Source: an uncultured Vampirovibrio sp.
GTDB taxonomy: Bacteria > Cyanobacteriota > Vampirovibrionia > Gastranaerophilales > Gastranaerophilaceae
Direction of reading: 5' to 3'
Assembly (NCBI GenBank): GCA_910577515.1
Contig: CAJTLW010000004.1
Location: 124,001-188,000 of the forward strand
DNA length: 64,000 nt
Shown here: in pieces, positions 25,569 through 34,026 of the stretch
Position numbering within the stretch: position 1 is the first letter of the stretch
Layout: each line of letters starts with the position of its first letter
Notes under the pieces: generated by a model
Databases searched by the model: none
The model's input: the letters and a program-made list of their open reading frames with translations, nothing else
What the model was told of the DNA's origin: nothing
Made by a program: the position numbers and the translations under genes

Positions 25569-27301
25569 TATACATATAAATCGTATTTTTGCCCGTCTTG
25601 AACCTTTTTAAATCCTTTTAAAAATTCAACCGGGTAGCTTTTGCTTTTTTTAATTATCAAATAAACGGAAGCATTTTCTTTTTTAGCCTTGTTTTTTATG
25701 CCTGCTAAAGCATTATACCCTTCATTATTGGCTCTTGTGATATAGTGTACTTTTCCTGTAAATTCATTTAAAAGGCTGTATTTTCTGCTAAACCCTAGTG
25801 TTACAAGCTTTGAACCTGATATTATCTGCGCTTTTCCTGCATAATTTTCAAGCTCTGTTTGTCCGAAGGTTGTGACAAAATTTAAGACCTTCCCGCTTAC
25901 AATTAATGAAACCCCAAGCATCAGGATAACCTGGGCTATAAATAACAGAGGCCTGTTTTTTGCAATTAAACAAAGAAGTGTAATTAAAGCCATTACAATA
26001 AGCCAGGATGCCAATAAAATCCTAAAGCCATCAGCATTTTGCGCATACATTAAATATTCTCCGGTGAGAAAATTTGTAACCAAAGCACCGCCAATTCCAA
26101 GCAGAATGAAGAAAACAATTGTTGTTATTGTTGAATGTTTTATGCCTTTTTGAAATTTATTGTCTATAATATAGCCCCACCAATAGTATCCCGTTATTAA
26201 AGAAAATGCCGGAAATATTGGCAAAATATAAGTTGGAAGCTTGGTTGATGATATTGAGAAAAATATAAAGATGCTTAAAGCATAAATTGAAGCGAAAACC
26301 AGAAGTTTTCGATCGCTTGTATCAGCCGAAAGCATTTGTTTGAAAGATTTTGAAGCCTTGAAATCTTTTATTAAAGATTTCATTCCTCTTATCGTGCTTG
26401 ATATAAAGCTGAATATCCAGGGTAAAAATCCTGCGCATATTATCGGAATGTAGAATAAAAACGGCTGTTTTCTTTCTATTCCAAGAGAAGAATTTAAAAA
26501 CCTTGCAAAATGGTGTTTTACAATGTAATCTTCAAAAAAGCCGTTTCCGTTTGCAATATAGGCTAAAACGTGCCAGGGGAGCGCAAATATAAGGAAAATT
26601 AAAAGCCCCGGTATGATATTAACAGGTTTTATTAATTCTTTTCCTTTATTAAAGGTAAGAAATGTAAGCCCTACAACCAAAGCGGGGATTATTATTCCAA
26701 TAAGCCCCTTTTGAAGTACACTTAGACTCATAAAAAGATATCCAAGATACCAGAAATATTTTTTATTTTCTTCTTTAATATCAAATAAGGTGATTATGGC
26801 ACAATATATTGAAACCGTGCATAGTGCCGTAAAACCCATATCTAAAATTGCAATATGGGAGAAAAGTAATATCCATATATTTGATAACAGAATAAGGGCG
26901 CTAACAAGCCCAAAAACCTTGGAGCCAAGTGCTTTTTTACCAAAGAAATATGTTGCAAAAACCATAGATGTGCAGGATGCTGCAGTTGGTATTCTTGAAA
27001 CAAATTCATCTGTTGAACCTGTCAATTTGTAAAGAAAAACGATGAGCCAGTAAAATAGCGGCGGTTTTTCCAAAAATGGTTCATAATTAAGGTAGGGCGT
27101 TATAAAATCGTTATTGAAAAACATTGCCCTTGCAATATTTACATATCTTGTTTCATCAATGTCTATCAGTCTGTAGCTGCCTAGGTTTAAGAACAAAAAC
27201 AGATAACAAAATAAAACGAGCGATATTATGCAAAAAGCATTTCCATATTTTAGAATAAAATCTTTCGTATTATCTAAAAAATCTCTAAAACCTTGTTTCA
27301 C
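25565..27301 (-). CDS. ArnT/PMT-like membrane glycosyltransferase
   Basis: The 578-residue protein has about 12 membrane helices. The first periplasmic loop carries the catalytic-type Asp-Glu in IDIDETRYVNIARAMF and then EPFLEKPPLFYW, the pattern of GT83/GT39 enzymes such as ArnT. These move a sugar from a polyprenyl-phosphate donor to lipid A or protein. Acceptor and sugar are unknown. The start is GTG at 27301, preceded by AAGGAGAAAACAGGC. It follows the phosphoesterase-like gene by 13 nt on the same strand. Confidence 0.86.
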   Translation of the reverse strand: MKQGFRDFLDNTKDFILKYGNAFCIISLVLFCYLFLFLNLGSYRLIDIDETRYVNIARAMFFNNDFITPYLNYEPFLEKPPLFYWLIVFLYKLTGSTDEFVSRIPTAASCTSMVFATYFFGKKALGSKVFGLVSALILLSNIWILLFSHIAILDMGFTALCTVSIYCAIITLFDIKEENKKYFWYLGYLFMSLSVLQKGLIGIIIPALVVGLTFLTFNKGKELIKPVNIIPGLLIFLIFALPWHVLAYIANGNGFFEDYIVKHHFARFLNSSLGIERKQPFLFYIPIICAGFLPWIFSFISSTIRGMKSLIKDFKASKSFKQMLSADTSDRKLLVFASIYALSIFIFFSISSTKLPTYILPIFPAFSLITGYYWWGYIIDNKFQKGIKHSTITTIVFFILLGIGGALVTNFLTGEYLMYAQNADGFRILLASWLIVMALITLLCLIAKNRPLLFIAQVILMLGVSLIVSGKVLNFVTTFGQTELENYAGKAQIISGSKLVTLGFSRKYSLLNEFTGKVHYITRANNEGYNALAGIKNKAKKENASVYLIIKKSKSYPVEFLKGFKKVQDGQKYDLYVY

Positions 27302-27314
27302 GCCTGTTTTCTCC

Positions 27315-28118
27315 TTAGTTTACATTAATTACTTTTGTTCTGATAAAAGTTTTACCCTGCCCGGTTTTTATTGTAATTACTTCATATTCAGCGCCTGTGC
27401 CTAAAGAAGGAATATTTATATGTTTGATTTTATTTTCATCCTCAAGTATAAAATCTTTGTTATCATGGCCTGAAATTATTGCTTTTATATTGTCAAATTT
27501 TGAAATTAATGCCATATAAGGTTCAGCATTAAATGTTGCTTTCATAGGGTCTTCAATTCCTATTAAAGGATAATGCTGTACGATAATTACATCGTTATTT
27601 TTATATTTATTTAAATATTTTTCTAAAATTATCAATTCCTTTTCTTTATAATATCCTCTTGGCATTGATACCATTTCATTGGTGCCATCCATAAAGATAA
27701 ATACAAAGCCGTTTATTTTTTTAACAGATGGGAGTTTTGAAATTTTATTTTTTGAAAATCTGTTTAAAAGATTGTAATATTCTTTCTTTTCAAGATGCTT
27801 TGTTTTTTGAACATCTTTATTGCCGATGTTTACATATACAGGTTTTTGAATTTTTTTTATAATCTTTGCAAACATAACAAGGTCGTATTTATCCGCTCTT
27901 GCAATGTTATTTCCTAAAAAAAGAACAAAATCGCTTCCTGAATTGTTAATATCTTCCCTTGCTCTTAAAAGTTTTTCAATGGATGGAGTCATTGAATTAT
28001 TTATTTTATCTGATTTTATAAGAGTATCTGAAATAGCTGTAAAAGTTACTTCGCCGCAAAAGGCTTGATTTTGAATAATGAAAAACAGAAAAATGAATAA
28101 TAATCTCAAAATTTTCAT
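27315..28118 (-). CDS. Exported metallophosphoesterase-like protein with degraded metal site
   Basis: I start at the ATG at 28118 because GGGGAAAG lies 7 nt upstream and it begins a clean signal peptide (MKILRLLFIFLFF...QAFCGE). The calcineurin-like fold motifs can be traced but are damaged. D-x-H reads ISDTLI (His lost), GD reads LGNN, and GNH reads IGNKD. The single His motif QHYP is kept, and GHxH reads SGHDN. At least four ligands are missing, so two-metal catalysis is doubtful. It precedes the ArnT-like gene in an apparent operon, which suggests an envelope role. Longer in-frame starts exist at 28133 and 28148. Confidence 0.72.
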   Translation of the reverse strand: MKILRLLFIFLFFIIQNQAFCGEVTFTAISDTLIKSDKINNSMTPSIEKLLRAREDINNSGSDFVLFLGNNIARADKYDLVMFAKIIKKIQKPVYVNIGNKDVQKTKHLEKKEYYNLLNRFSKNKISKLPSVKKINGFVFIFMDGTNEMVSMPRGYYKEKELIILEKYLNKYKNNDVIIVQHYPLIGIEDPMKATFNAEPYMALISKFDNIKAIISGHDNKDFILEDENKIKHINIPSLGTGAEYEVITIKTGQGKTFIRTKVINVN

Positions 28119-28267
28119 AAAAGCTTTCCCCATAGGCCTATTATACATCAGGTTTTAAATATTGGAAACATAATAAAATTTTAAACGTCAAACAAACTAA
28201 AAGCTGATAAAAATGTTTTTAAGGTGAGGAATTTTAAGAAGAAGGGTCGGAAGGGAGTTATTTATAA

Positions 28268-29236
28268 ATGAAAAATTCATTACATAAAGTTTTTGATGAA
28301 TATGATTTTAGTGAAGAATTTACAACATCTGCAGGCGTAAGCTGCCCTATGGATGAAGACGAAAATGAAGAAGACATTAAAACCTTTAATACAATTGCAA
28401 ATAAAGATGAAATTTTGCAGATGTATTTAAAAGATATTGGGAAAATTAAGCTTTTAAACCGTTCGAATGAAGCTATGATTGGAAAAACGATGAAGGAGGG
28501 TAATAGAAAAGAGGCAAAAATAGCCCGTAAAAAGCTTATACAGGCGAATTTAAGGCTTGTTGTATCTATTGCAAAAAAATATACAGGGCAGGGTATTTTA
28601 TTTATGGACCTTGTGCAGGAAGGCTCTTTGGGACTTATTAAAGCGGCTGAGCGGTTTGATTATACAAAAGGTTTTAAATTTTCAACCTATGCAACCTGGT
28701 GGATAAAACAAACAATTATAAGGGCTATAGCTAACAATTCAAGAACTATAAGAATACCAGTTCACATGAGCGATAAAATAAGAACATTAAAAAGAGCTAT
28801 AGTAAAGCTTAGTGTGGATTTAGGGAGAGAACCGGATGATTGCGAGCTTGCGGAATATTTGAAAACAGATGAAAAAAAGGTAAAATCCATTAAAAAGGCG
28901 ATGATAAAAGAGCCTGTAAGCCTTGATACGCCTGTTGCTCAGGATTTATGCCTTGAGGATTATATCAAAGACGATATAAAGAAATTGCCTGATATCAAGA
29001 CAGAGAAAGAGTTTTTAAATGATGATATTATAAAGGCGCTCAATATTTTGTCTTTAAAGGAAAGATTTATCATAATTAACCGTTTTGGTCTAGAGGGGAG
29101 GAAAACCAAGACGCTTGAAGAATTAGGAAAAATTTTAGGATTTTCAAAAGAAAGGATAAGACAAATTGAAGGGGAAGCTTTGAAAAAACTTCGAAGAAAC
29201 CCGGATAGTGCGGAGTTAAGGCACTATCTAAGCTAA
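28268..29236 (+). CDS. Sigma-70 family sigma factor (RpoD-like, group 2 size)
   Basis: The 322-residue protein has region 1.2 (EILQMYLKDIGKIKLL) and region 2 (RLVVSIAKKYTGQG...DLVQEGSLGLIKAAERFD). The -10 recognition helix reads FSTYATWWIKQTIIRAI. Region 3 (RIPVHM...) and region 4 (LGFSKERIRQIEGEALKKL) follow. The long N-terminal region 1.1 of housekeeping sigma factors is absent, so it is closer to group 2 factors, which are numerous in Cyanobacteria. It could still be the primary factor of a small genome. An AAGGGAG ribosome site precedes the ATG. Downstream is a bidirectional terminator. Confidence 0.93.
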   Translation: MKNSLHKVFDEYDFSEEFTTSAGVSCPMDEDENEEDIKTFNTIANKDEILQMYLKDIGKIKLLNRSNEAMIGKTMKEGNRKEAKIARKKLIQANLRLVVSIAKKYTGQGILFMDLVQEGSLGLIKAAERFDYTKGFKFSTYATWWIKQTIIRAIANNSRTIRIPVHMSDKIRTLKRAIVKLSVDLGREPDDCELAEYLKTDEKKVKSIKKAMIKEPVSLDTPVAQDLCLEDYIKDDIKKLPDIKTEKEFLNDDIIKALNILSLKERFIIINRFGLEGRKTKTLEELGKILGFSKERIRQIEGEALKKLRRNPDSAELRHYLS

Positions 29237-29330
29237 GATGACCAAAAATTAGGAATTATTAAGATAAACAATTTTTTTAAAACAACAATCATAAACAACT
29301 TCTTTTATTATAGTAACCTTTTTTGATGAA

Positions 29331-29368
29331 AAACCCTTGAAACTTATGTATTTCAAGGGTTTTTATTT
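29331..29368. terminator. Bidirectional terminator between convergent genes
   Basis: AAACCCTTGAAA (29331-29342) and TTTCAAGGGTTT (29351-29362) form a perfect 12-bp stem with an 8-nt loop. T-rich tracts flank it on both strands, so it can end the sigma-factor transcript and the opposing gene at 29369. Confidence 0.9.
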
Positions 29369-29917
29369 TTATTTCTGTTCTTGCAATTGCTTTTGCTTTT
29401 GTTTTTCAACCTGCTCTTCCAAATTTTTCAGCTTTATTTCTTCATCTGTCATAAAGCCTCTTTCTTTTGCGGTTTTTTTGGCATCTAGCATATTATAATA
29501 ACTTATTCCGAGAGTAGCCATCATGCCCAAAAGCCCTGCAAGAAGGGTTAGTTTGCCGGTTCTGAATTTTTTACCCGCAAGTGTTTTTAATTCTTTAATT
29601 TTTTCTTCGTTTGCATTTTCTTTTACAAGCTTTTGAGCTTTATTTTTAAGTTTTAAAGATTTTATATTTTTTACCATACTTAAAAGAAGCACACCTAATG
29701 AAGCGTATGCAGTACCCAGTTCCGCTAATTTAAGTTTGCCGTCCTTTTCCTCTCTTCCCTCGGACATTCTTCTTGTATTGTATACAACATTGCTGCTGAT
29801 TTTTTTATAAAAATCGCTCAAGGATGCGGCTTGTTTTTTATCTTTATTTTCTGCCGGTTTTTCAGTTGCAGGTTCATTTGCCTTAAATGAAACATTGCGT
29901 ATAGCTTGAATTTGCAT
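29369..29917 (-). CDS. Small membrane protein with M-x-I/SFKA leader
   Basis: The family is not recognised. The 182 residues start MQIQAIRNVSFKANEP, a leader like those of 35291, 36958 and 41322. They continue with a Lys/Glu-rich stretch, a hydrophobic segment (about 69-83), a basic linker and a second hydrophobic, Gly/Met-rich segment (about 121-140). The end is a Lys/Gln/Glu coiled-coil tail. There is no Sec-type signal peptide. A good GAGGT ribosome site precedes the ATG. The two-helix layout suggests a membrane-bound hairpin. Confidence 0.75.
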   Translation of the reverse strand: MQIQAIRNVSFKANEPATEKPAENKDKKQAASLSDFYKKISSNVVYNTRRMSEGREEKDGKLKLAELGTAYASLGVLLLSMVKNIKSLKLKNKAQKLVKENANEEKIKELKTLAGKKFRTGKLTLLAGLLGMMATLGISYYNMLDAKKTAKERGFMTDEEIKLKNLEEQVEKQKQKQLQEQK

Positions 29918-29979
29918 TTATATACCTCGCTTTGCAGTCTATATCTTTATAAAACTCGTGATAATATTTTTTGAACACC

Positions 29980-30648
29980 TTAAGGAAGATTTAGATATTT
30001 ATGAACCTGCGGGATGAGCCTTATTCTTGAATATTTTGAGTATAATTTTTGGAAAATCCCTGTTATATCAAGTTTTTTAGACATCGGCATTTTAGGCTGT
30101 AAAATAATTTCCACCCCGTGTTTTAAGCCTAAATTTGCAAGCTCTGATATCTCTTTATCTGTAATGTTTTCATCAAAAACAACCTTTGCAAAAACGTTTG
30201 AATCCCTTGCTACAAGTAGAAATTCATCACTCAGCCCGAAATCATTTTTTTCTCCTGTTGCAGATTCAAGCTTGATATCCATTGCAACAATATCAATATA
30301 ATCTATGACTTCTCTTAGCCTATATGGTAGGCTGCCATTGGTTTCTAGGTATATTGTTTTTTTGAGGGAAGTTTTGTATTCAGCTAAAAAATCTTTTAAA
30401 AATTTAGATTGCAAAAGCGGCTCTCCGCCTGTAAAACTGATGATTTGCGCCCCATAATCCTTAATTTCTTCATAAAGTGCAGATTTTGTTAAAGTAATCA
30501 CATTTTTTTCATCAAATGTATTGGTATCACAGTATTTGCAGTCGAGATTGCATCCAAAAAGCCTTATAAACAGGTGTTTTTGACCTACTGAAAGCCCTTC
30601 TCCCTGTATAGATTCAAAAATTTCACAAATTTTACAAGTATTTTCCAA
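29980..30648 (-). CDS. queE: 7-carboxy-7-deazaguanine synthase (radical SAM)
   Basis: QueE makes the 7-deazaguanine base of queuosine from 6-carboxytetrahydropterin. The 222-residue protein has ESIQGEGLSVGQ, the radical-SAM cluster motif CNLDCKYCDT and the SAM-binding FTGGEPLLQ, all diagnostic. The start is TTG at 30648 with TTAGGGAAAAA upstream. It lies 26 nt after the DnaJ-like gene on the same strand. No other queuosine genes are in the window. Confidence 0.92.
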   Translation of the reverse strand: MENTCKICEIFESIQGEGLSVGQKHLFIRLFGCNLDCKYCDTNTFDEKNVITLTKSALYEEIKDYGAQIISFTGGEPLLQSKFLKDFLAEYKTSLKKTIYLETNGSLPYRLREVIDYIDIVAMDIKLESATGEKNDFGLSDEFLLVARDSNVFAKVVFDENITDKEISELANLGLKHGVEIILQPKMPMSKKLDITGIFQKLYSKYSRIRLIPQVHKYLNLP

Positions 30649-30674
30649 TTTTTCCCTAAAATCCTTTATATATC

Positions 30675-31748
30675 TTATTTTTCGCTATCTAAACCCAAAT
30701 CAATTTCTTTTAGTTGTTTGTATAATTCAATTTCTTTTTTGCTTAAATTTTCTTTAATATCAATCTTGATAATGACCGTAGAGTCTGCATTTAAGCCTAA
30801 TGATGACAAATTTTTTCCTATATCTTTTAGTTTAAAACTTGTGCCTTGTTTTGTCAAAGGCGGAATTTCAACTATTGCATTTTTGCCTTTATACGGAATG
30901 CTTACTTGCCCTCCTAAAGCTGCTTGCCATGGGGTTATTAGGGTTTCTAAAACTACTTTTTCCTCTTCAAAATCTTTTGTTTTATTTTCTTCAATTTGAA
31001 TTAAAAGGTAAAGGTCGCCGTTTTTGCCTCCAAATTTTCCGTATTCACCTTCATTTTGAATTTTCATTTTTACGCCGTGCCTTATCCCTTTTGGGATTTT
31101 TACGTTCATTATTTTATGTTCTGATTTTTCGCCCGCACCGTGGCATAGCGCACATACCTTACCGTTAATATACTTTGCTCCTGCACATTTTGGGCATTTA
31201 TCGGTATGAAGAACGTTGATTTTCCTAACTGTTCCTTGTTTTTGTTCAGTTTTTGATATGGTTACGATTGTTTCAATATCTTTACCATCTATTTTTGGGC
31301 CTTGAGTGCGTGTTTTTACGGAATCATCAGTGTAAAATTCTTTACTTGAAGGGTTTTTAAAGGTTTTATCTTCATCAAATTTACTATCAGCTTTGGTTTT
31401 GTTTGTTTTATTTCCCCAAAATCCACTGTTTGTTTGTGTTTTGGCCGATTTCAATATTGATGCATCATCTAAATTTTCGTTTTTTTCAGTTTTTAAATTT
31501 TCCTCTTTTTTAACATAATTTTTTTGACCGGCGGAAAGGCCTGCCAGAATGTCATATTGAAGTCTTTTTGCGTCGTCAAGCAGTGTTTGCGCTGCATTAT
31601 TCAATAATTTAAAAAATTTTTCAGCTTCTTTTGTTTTATTTATATCGGGGTGATAAATTCTAACAAATTTTCTATAGGCAATTTTTATTTCTTCTTTGCT
31701 TGCCTTGGGGCTTAATCCTAAAATTTCGTATAAATTTTTATTTTCCAT
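30675..31748 (-). CDS. DnaJ-like co-chaperone with a half-size zinc finger
   Basis: An N-terminal J domain (residues 4-68, with the HPD triad in RIYHPDINK) is followed by a Lys/Thr-rich linker. The zinc region has only two Cys motifs (CPKCAGAKY and CALCHGAGE), and DnaJ-type C-terminal substrate domains follow. Canonical DnaJ has four CxxCxGxG motifs binding two zinc ions; only one site can form here. The Gly/Phe-rich linker is also replaced. It probably stimulates a DnaK-type chaperone on a subset of clients. No dnaK or grpE is adjacent. No obvious ribosome site precedes the ATG. Confidence 0.85.
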   Translation of the reverse strand: MENKNLYEILGLSPKASKEEIKIAYRKFVRIYHPDINKTKEAEKFFKLLNNAAQTLLDDAKRLQYDILAGLSAGQKNYVKKEENLKTEKNENLDDASILKSAKTQTNSGFWGNKTNKTKADSKFDEDKTFKNPSSKEFYTDDSVKTRTQGPKIDGKDIETIVTISKTEQKQGTVRKINVLHTDKCPKCAGAKYINGKVCALCHGAGEKSEHKIMNVKIPKGIRHGVKMKIQNEGEYGKFGGKNGDLYLLIQIEENKTKDFEEEKVVLETLITPWQAALGGQVSIPYKGKNAIVEIPPLTKQGTSFKLKDIGKNLSSLGLNADSTVIIKIDIKENLSKKEIELYKQLKEIDLGLDSEK

Positions 31749-31770
31749 AATTATATTTATTTTAGCACAT

Positions 31771-31802
31771 AAAAAAATCCCCTTATAGAAGCTATAAGGG
31801 GA
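31771..31802 (-). terminator. Rho-independent terminator of the 31919 gene
   Basis: TCCCCTTATAG (31778-31788) pairs with CTATAAGGGGA (31792-31802), an 11-bp stem with a 3-nt loop. On the minus strand it is followed by seven T. It lies 117 nt beyond the stop of the gene at 31919; this 3' region holds purine-rich tracts but no convincing gene. Confidence 0.85.
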
Positions 31803-31918
31803 AAACTTTTAAAGAACTATGGAGATATAGGAGAGAGGAGAGAAAAACCTTTTACTTCCTAAAGCCTTGCCTCCCTTAAGGATTGGGACTTTATGGGTTT
31901 AAATTTTTTCATACTTTT

Positions 31919-32287
31919 TTATAGGCTTTTTAAGGCTACCTGCTGTGCCAATGCTTGTTTTTGGGCATCAGAAAGGTGTGGAAATTCTGCTTCAATTATA
32001 TTCATATAGTTATCAAATGCATGTTCAAAAACTGCCATAGAATTTTGAATTCTTGCAATAGAAGCATCATCCAAATAATCTTTCGGATTAATGGCGTTAA
32101 GGCCTGCAAACGCTTTATTTTGGGCGCCTGAAAGTGCCATTGCGCTTAAAACTTCATTCGGGTTAACATTTTTTTCATCTTTGTTTAAAACTACTGTTTC
32201 ATCTTTTTTTTCTTCGGCCTCTTTTTTTTCCTGAATGGCCTTCTGGTAATTTACACCATAAAAATTCAGATTAATTTTGTTGTCCAT
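31919..32287 (-). CDS. Small protein of unknown family with NFYG leader
   Basis: Not recognised. The 122 residues open MDNKINLNFYGVNYQKA, a variant of the [STN]-F-x-G leader seen in other genes here. A charged Glu/Lys stretch follows, then a helical C-terminal half (NPKDYLDDASIARIQNSM and a Gln/Ala-rich end). There is no membrane segment. A strong AAGGAG ribosome site lies 10 nt before the ATG, and a dedicated terminator ends the transcript, so it appears well expressed as a single gene. Confidence 0.72.
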   Translation of the reverse strand: MDNKINLNFYGVNYQKAIQEKKEAEEKKDETVVLNKDEKNVNPNEVLSAMALSGAQNKAFAGLNAINPKDYLDDASIARIQNSMAVFEHAFDNYMNIIEAEFPHLSDAQKQALAQQVALKSL

Positions 32288-32414
32288 AGCTTAACATCTC
32301 CTTGCTTTAAAAGTTCTTTAAAATTCTTTAATTGTTCCTTATGTTTTAGCTATCGGATGTTTTTTAATTAAACTTTATGGTTTTTCAAAAATCTGTTACA
32401 TTTTTTAACAATGT

Positions 32415-32454
32415 ATATAAAAAACCCTGCCGGTGTTAAACCAAACAGGGTTTT
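32415..32454 (-). terminator. Rho-independent terminator of the MFS transporter gene
   Basis: AAAACCCTG (32421-32429) and CAGGGTTTT (32446-32454) form a 9-bp stem. On the minus strand it ends in a T-run just after the transporter stop codon at 32475. Confidence 0.85.
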
Positions 32455-32474
32455 AAAAAATTTATTTTAAGCTT

Positions 32475-33839
32475 TTATGCTTGTTTTTCATTTACAAGGG
32501 ATGCTGTTACAGCAGCGCATATAAGCATTATGGCGCCTACAATAAAGGCATATTCCCAGTGATTGTTTGATAAACTATCTTGCATAAATTTAGCTTTATC
32601 AATAAACCAGGCTAAAAGCGTGCATACAAGCACTTGCGGGGCAGCAATAAAGATATTGAAAATCCCCATAATGGAGCCTTCCGTGCCTGCTTTAATATAT
32701 TTTGAAAGCATTGCAAAAGGAAGTGCAAGTGTGCTTGCCCAGCCAATACCAGCTAATGCCATAGCGCTCATAACAGAAACTTTATTTGGTAAGAATGCCA
32801 TTAAAAGGTAAGCAATTGCCATGCTTGAAAGCGCTATTATATGTACAAATTTGTTCCCTCTTTTTTCTGCCCATTTTCCTATTGGAATTGCAACAAGGAA
32901 ACATATTAAATTAAACACGGCAAAACAAATTTGTGAAAAATATTGACCGTCTGCAGTTTGGGCAGCGTAGGTGTTTTTTACAGCTTCTGCTGCAGATGAT
33001 AAATCCGGCACGCCAAAAACTATATGCACGGCATATTGGGTGAAGAAAATCATCATACTCATAAGGCCAATCCAGCTGAAAAACTGCATTGTGCAGATTT
33101 TACCAACTTCAGGAGAAAGTTTAAAAAATTCTTTAACATTTTGAATGAAAGATTTTTGTTCTTCGCCTGTGGCAGCTGCTTTTGCTTCTGCTTTGAGTTT
33201 TCTTTCTTTAATAGTAAGGCATGTCCATAGCATAGCAAGGAAAAATGCTGCACCTGCCATTGCAAACTGTGCATTCATTGACATATCATAGTGGAAAGCA
33301 TATTTTAAGAAGGGCGCTGTTCCTGCTGCAACAACTGAGCCTAAGCCGATTGCAAAGCTTAAATAAGAATTTGCAAGAGCATGTTGTTCTTTTGGGATAT
33401 TGTCGGGGATGAGCGCTCTATAGGGGCCTTGAGCTGCATTAACGCAAGCATCAATTATCCATATCATAATGGCTGCAATTAAAAGACCAAGATAAACAGG
33501 GGCATTTGCACCAAATAAGCTTGCTATATCGCCGCTTCTTGGTAAGAAAAATAAACCTAAAGCAGCTAAAATCGCACCGCCCATTAAATATGGAACTCTG
33601 CGCCCAAATGGTGTCTGGGTAACATCAGAAAGTGCGCCTATAATTGGCTGTACTACAATCCCTGTCACAGGGCCTGCAAGCCAAATTAAACCAAAAATAA
33701 AGGGGCTTGCGCCAAGGGCTTCCGTTACGGGGCCTGAGAGAATAATTCTCATCTGCCAGGCAAATTGAAGCCCGAAAAATCCTAAACAAAAATTTAACAG
33801 CTGGGCTGTTGTAAATTTTTTCATTTCTTCGTTTGCCAT
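32475..33839 (-). CDS. MFS transporter of the GPH / sucrose-symporter type
   Basis: A 454-residue, 12-helix major facilitator. The loop GALSDVTQTPFGRRVPYLMGG is the GPH/SLC45-type version of MFS motif A (D-x-x-x-t-x-x-G-R-R). This family usually takes up sugars or sugar conjugates with H+ or Na+. No glycosidase or kinase is nearby to tell the substrate. A strong AGGAGG precedes the ATG, and a good promoter (33868-33896) and terminator make it monocistronic. Confidence 0.86.
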   Translation of the reverse strand: MANEEMKKFTTAQLLNFCLGFFGLQFAWQMRIILSGPVTEALGASPFIFGLIWLAGPVTGIVVQPIIGALSDVTQTPFGRRVPYLMGGAILAALGLFFLPRSGDIASLFGANAPVYLGLLIAAIMIWIIDACVNAAQGPYRALIPDNIPKEQHALANSYLSFAIGLGSVVAAGTAPFLKYAFHYDMSMNAQFAMAGAAFFLAMLWTCLTIKERKLKAEAKAAATGEEQKSFIQNVKEFFKLSPEVGKICTMQFFSWIGLMSMMIFFTQYAVHIVFGVPDLSSAAEAVKNTYAAQTADGQYFSQICFAVFNLICFLVAIPIGKWAEKRGNKFVHIIALSSMAIAYLLMAFLPNKVSVMSAMALAGIGWASTLALPFAMLSKYIKAGTEGSIMGIFNIFIAAPQVLVCTLLAWFIDKAKFMQDSLSNNHWEYAFIVGAIMLICAAVTASLVNEKQA

Positions 33840-33867
33840 TAAATCCTCCTAACAAAACTTAACCCTT

Positions 33868-33896
33868 ATTGTACATTAAATTTGAATAAAAGTCAT
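33868..33896 (-). promoter_or_regulatory. Promoter of the MFS transporter gene
   Basis: On the minus strand, ATGACT (33896-33891) and TACAAT (33873-33868) are 17 bp apart, about 30 nt upstream of the start codon. The 187-bp interval between the transporter and the amidase shows nothing else clear. Confidence 0.5.
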
Positions 33897-34026
33897 ATAG
33901 TTAACAGGAGCTAAATTTTATTTTTGATTTAAAATTTGCGGCGTCAAGCAAAAATGAATCCAGATGTTCCGTGAGTGTTGCCAAACTGCCAATAAATTGA
34001 ATATTTAAACTTCCAAAGATTTGACG

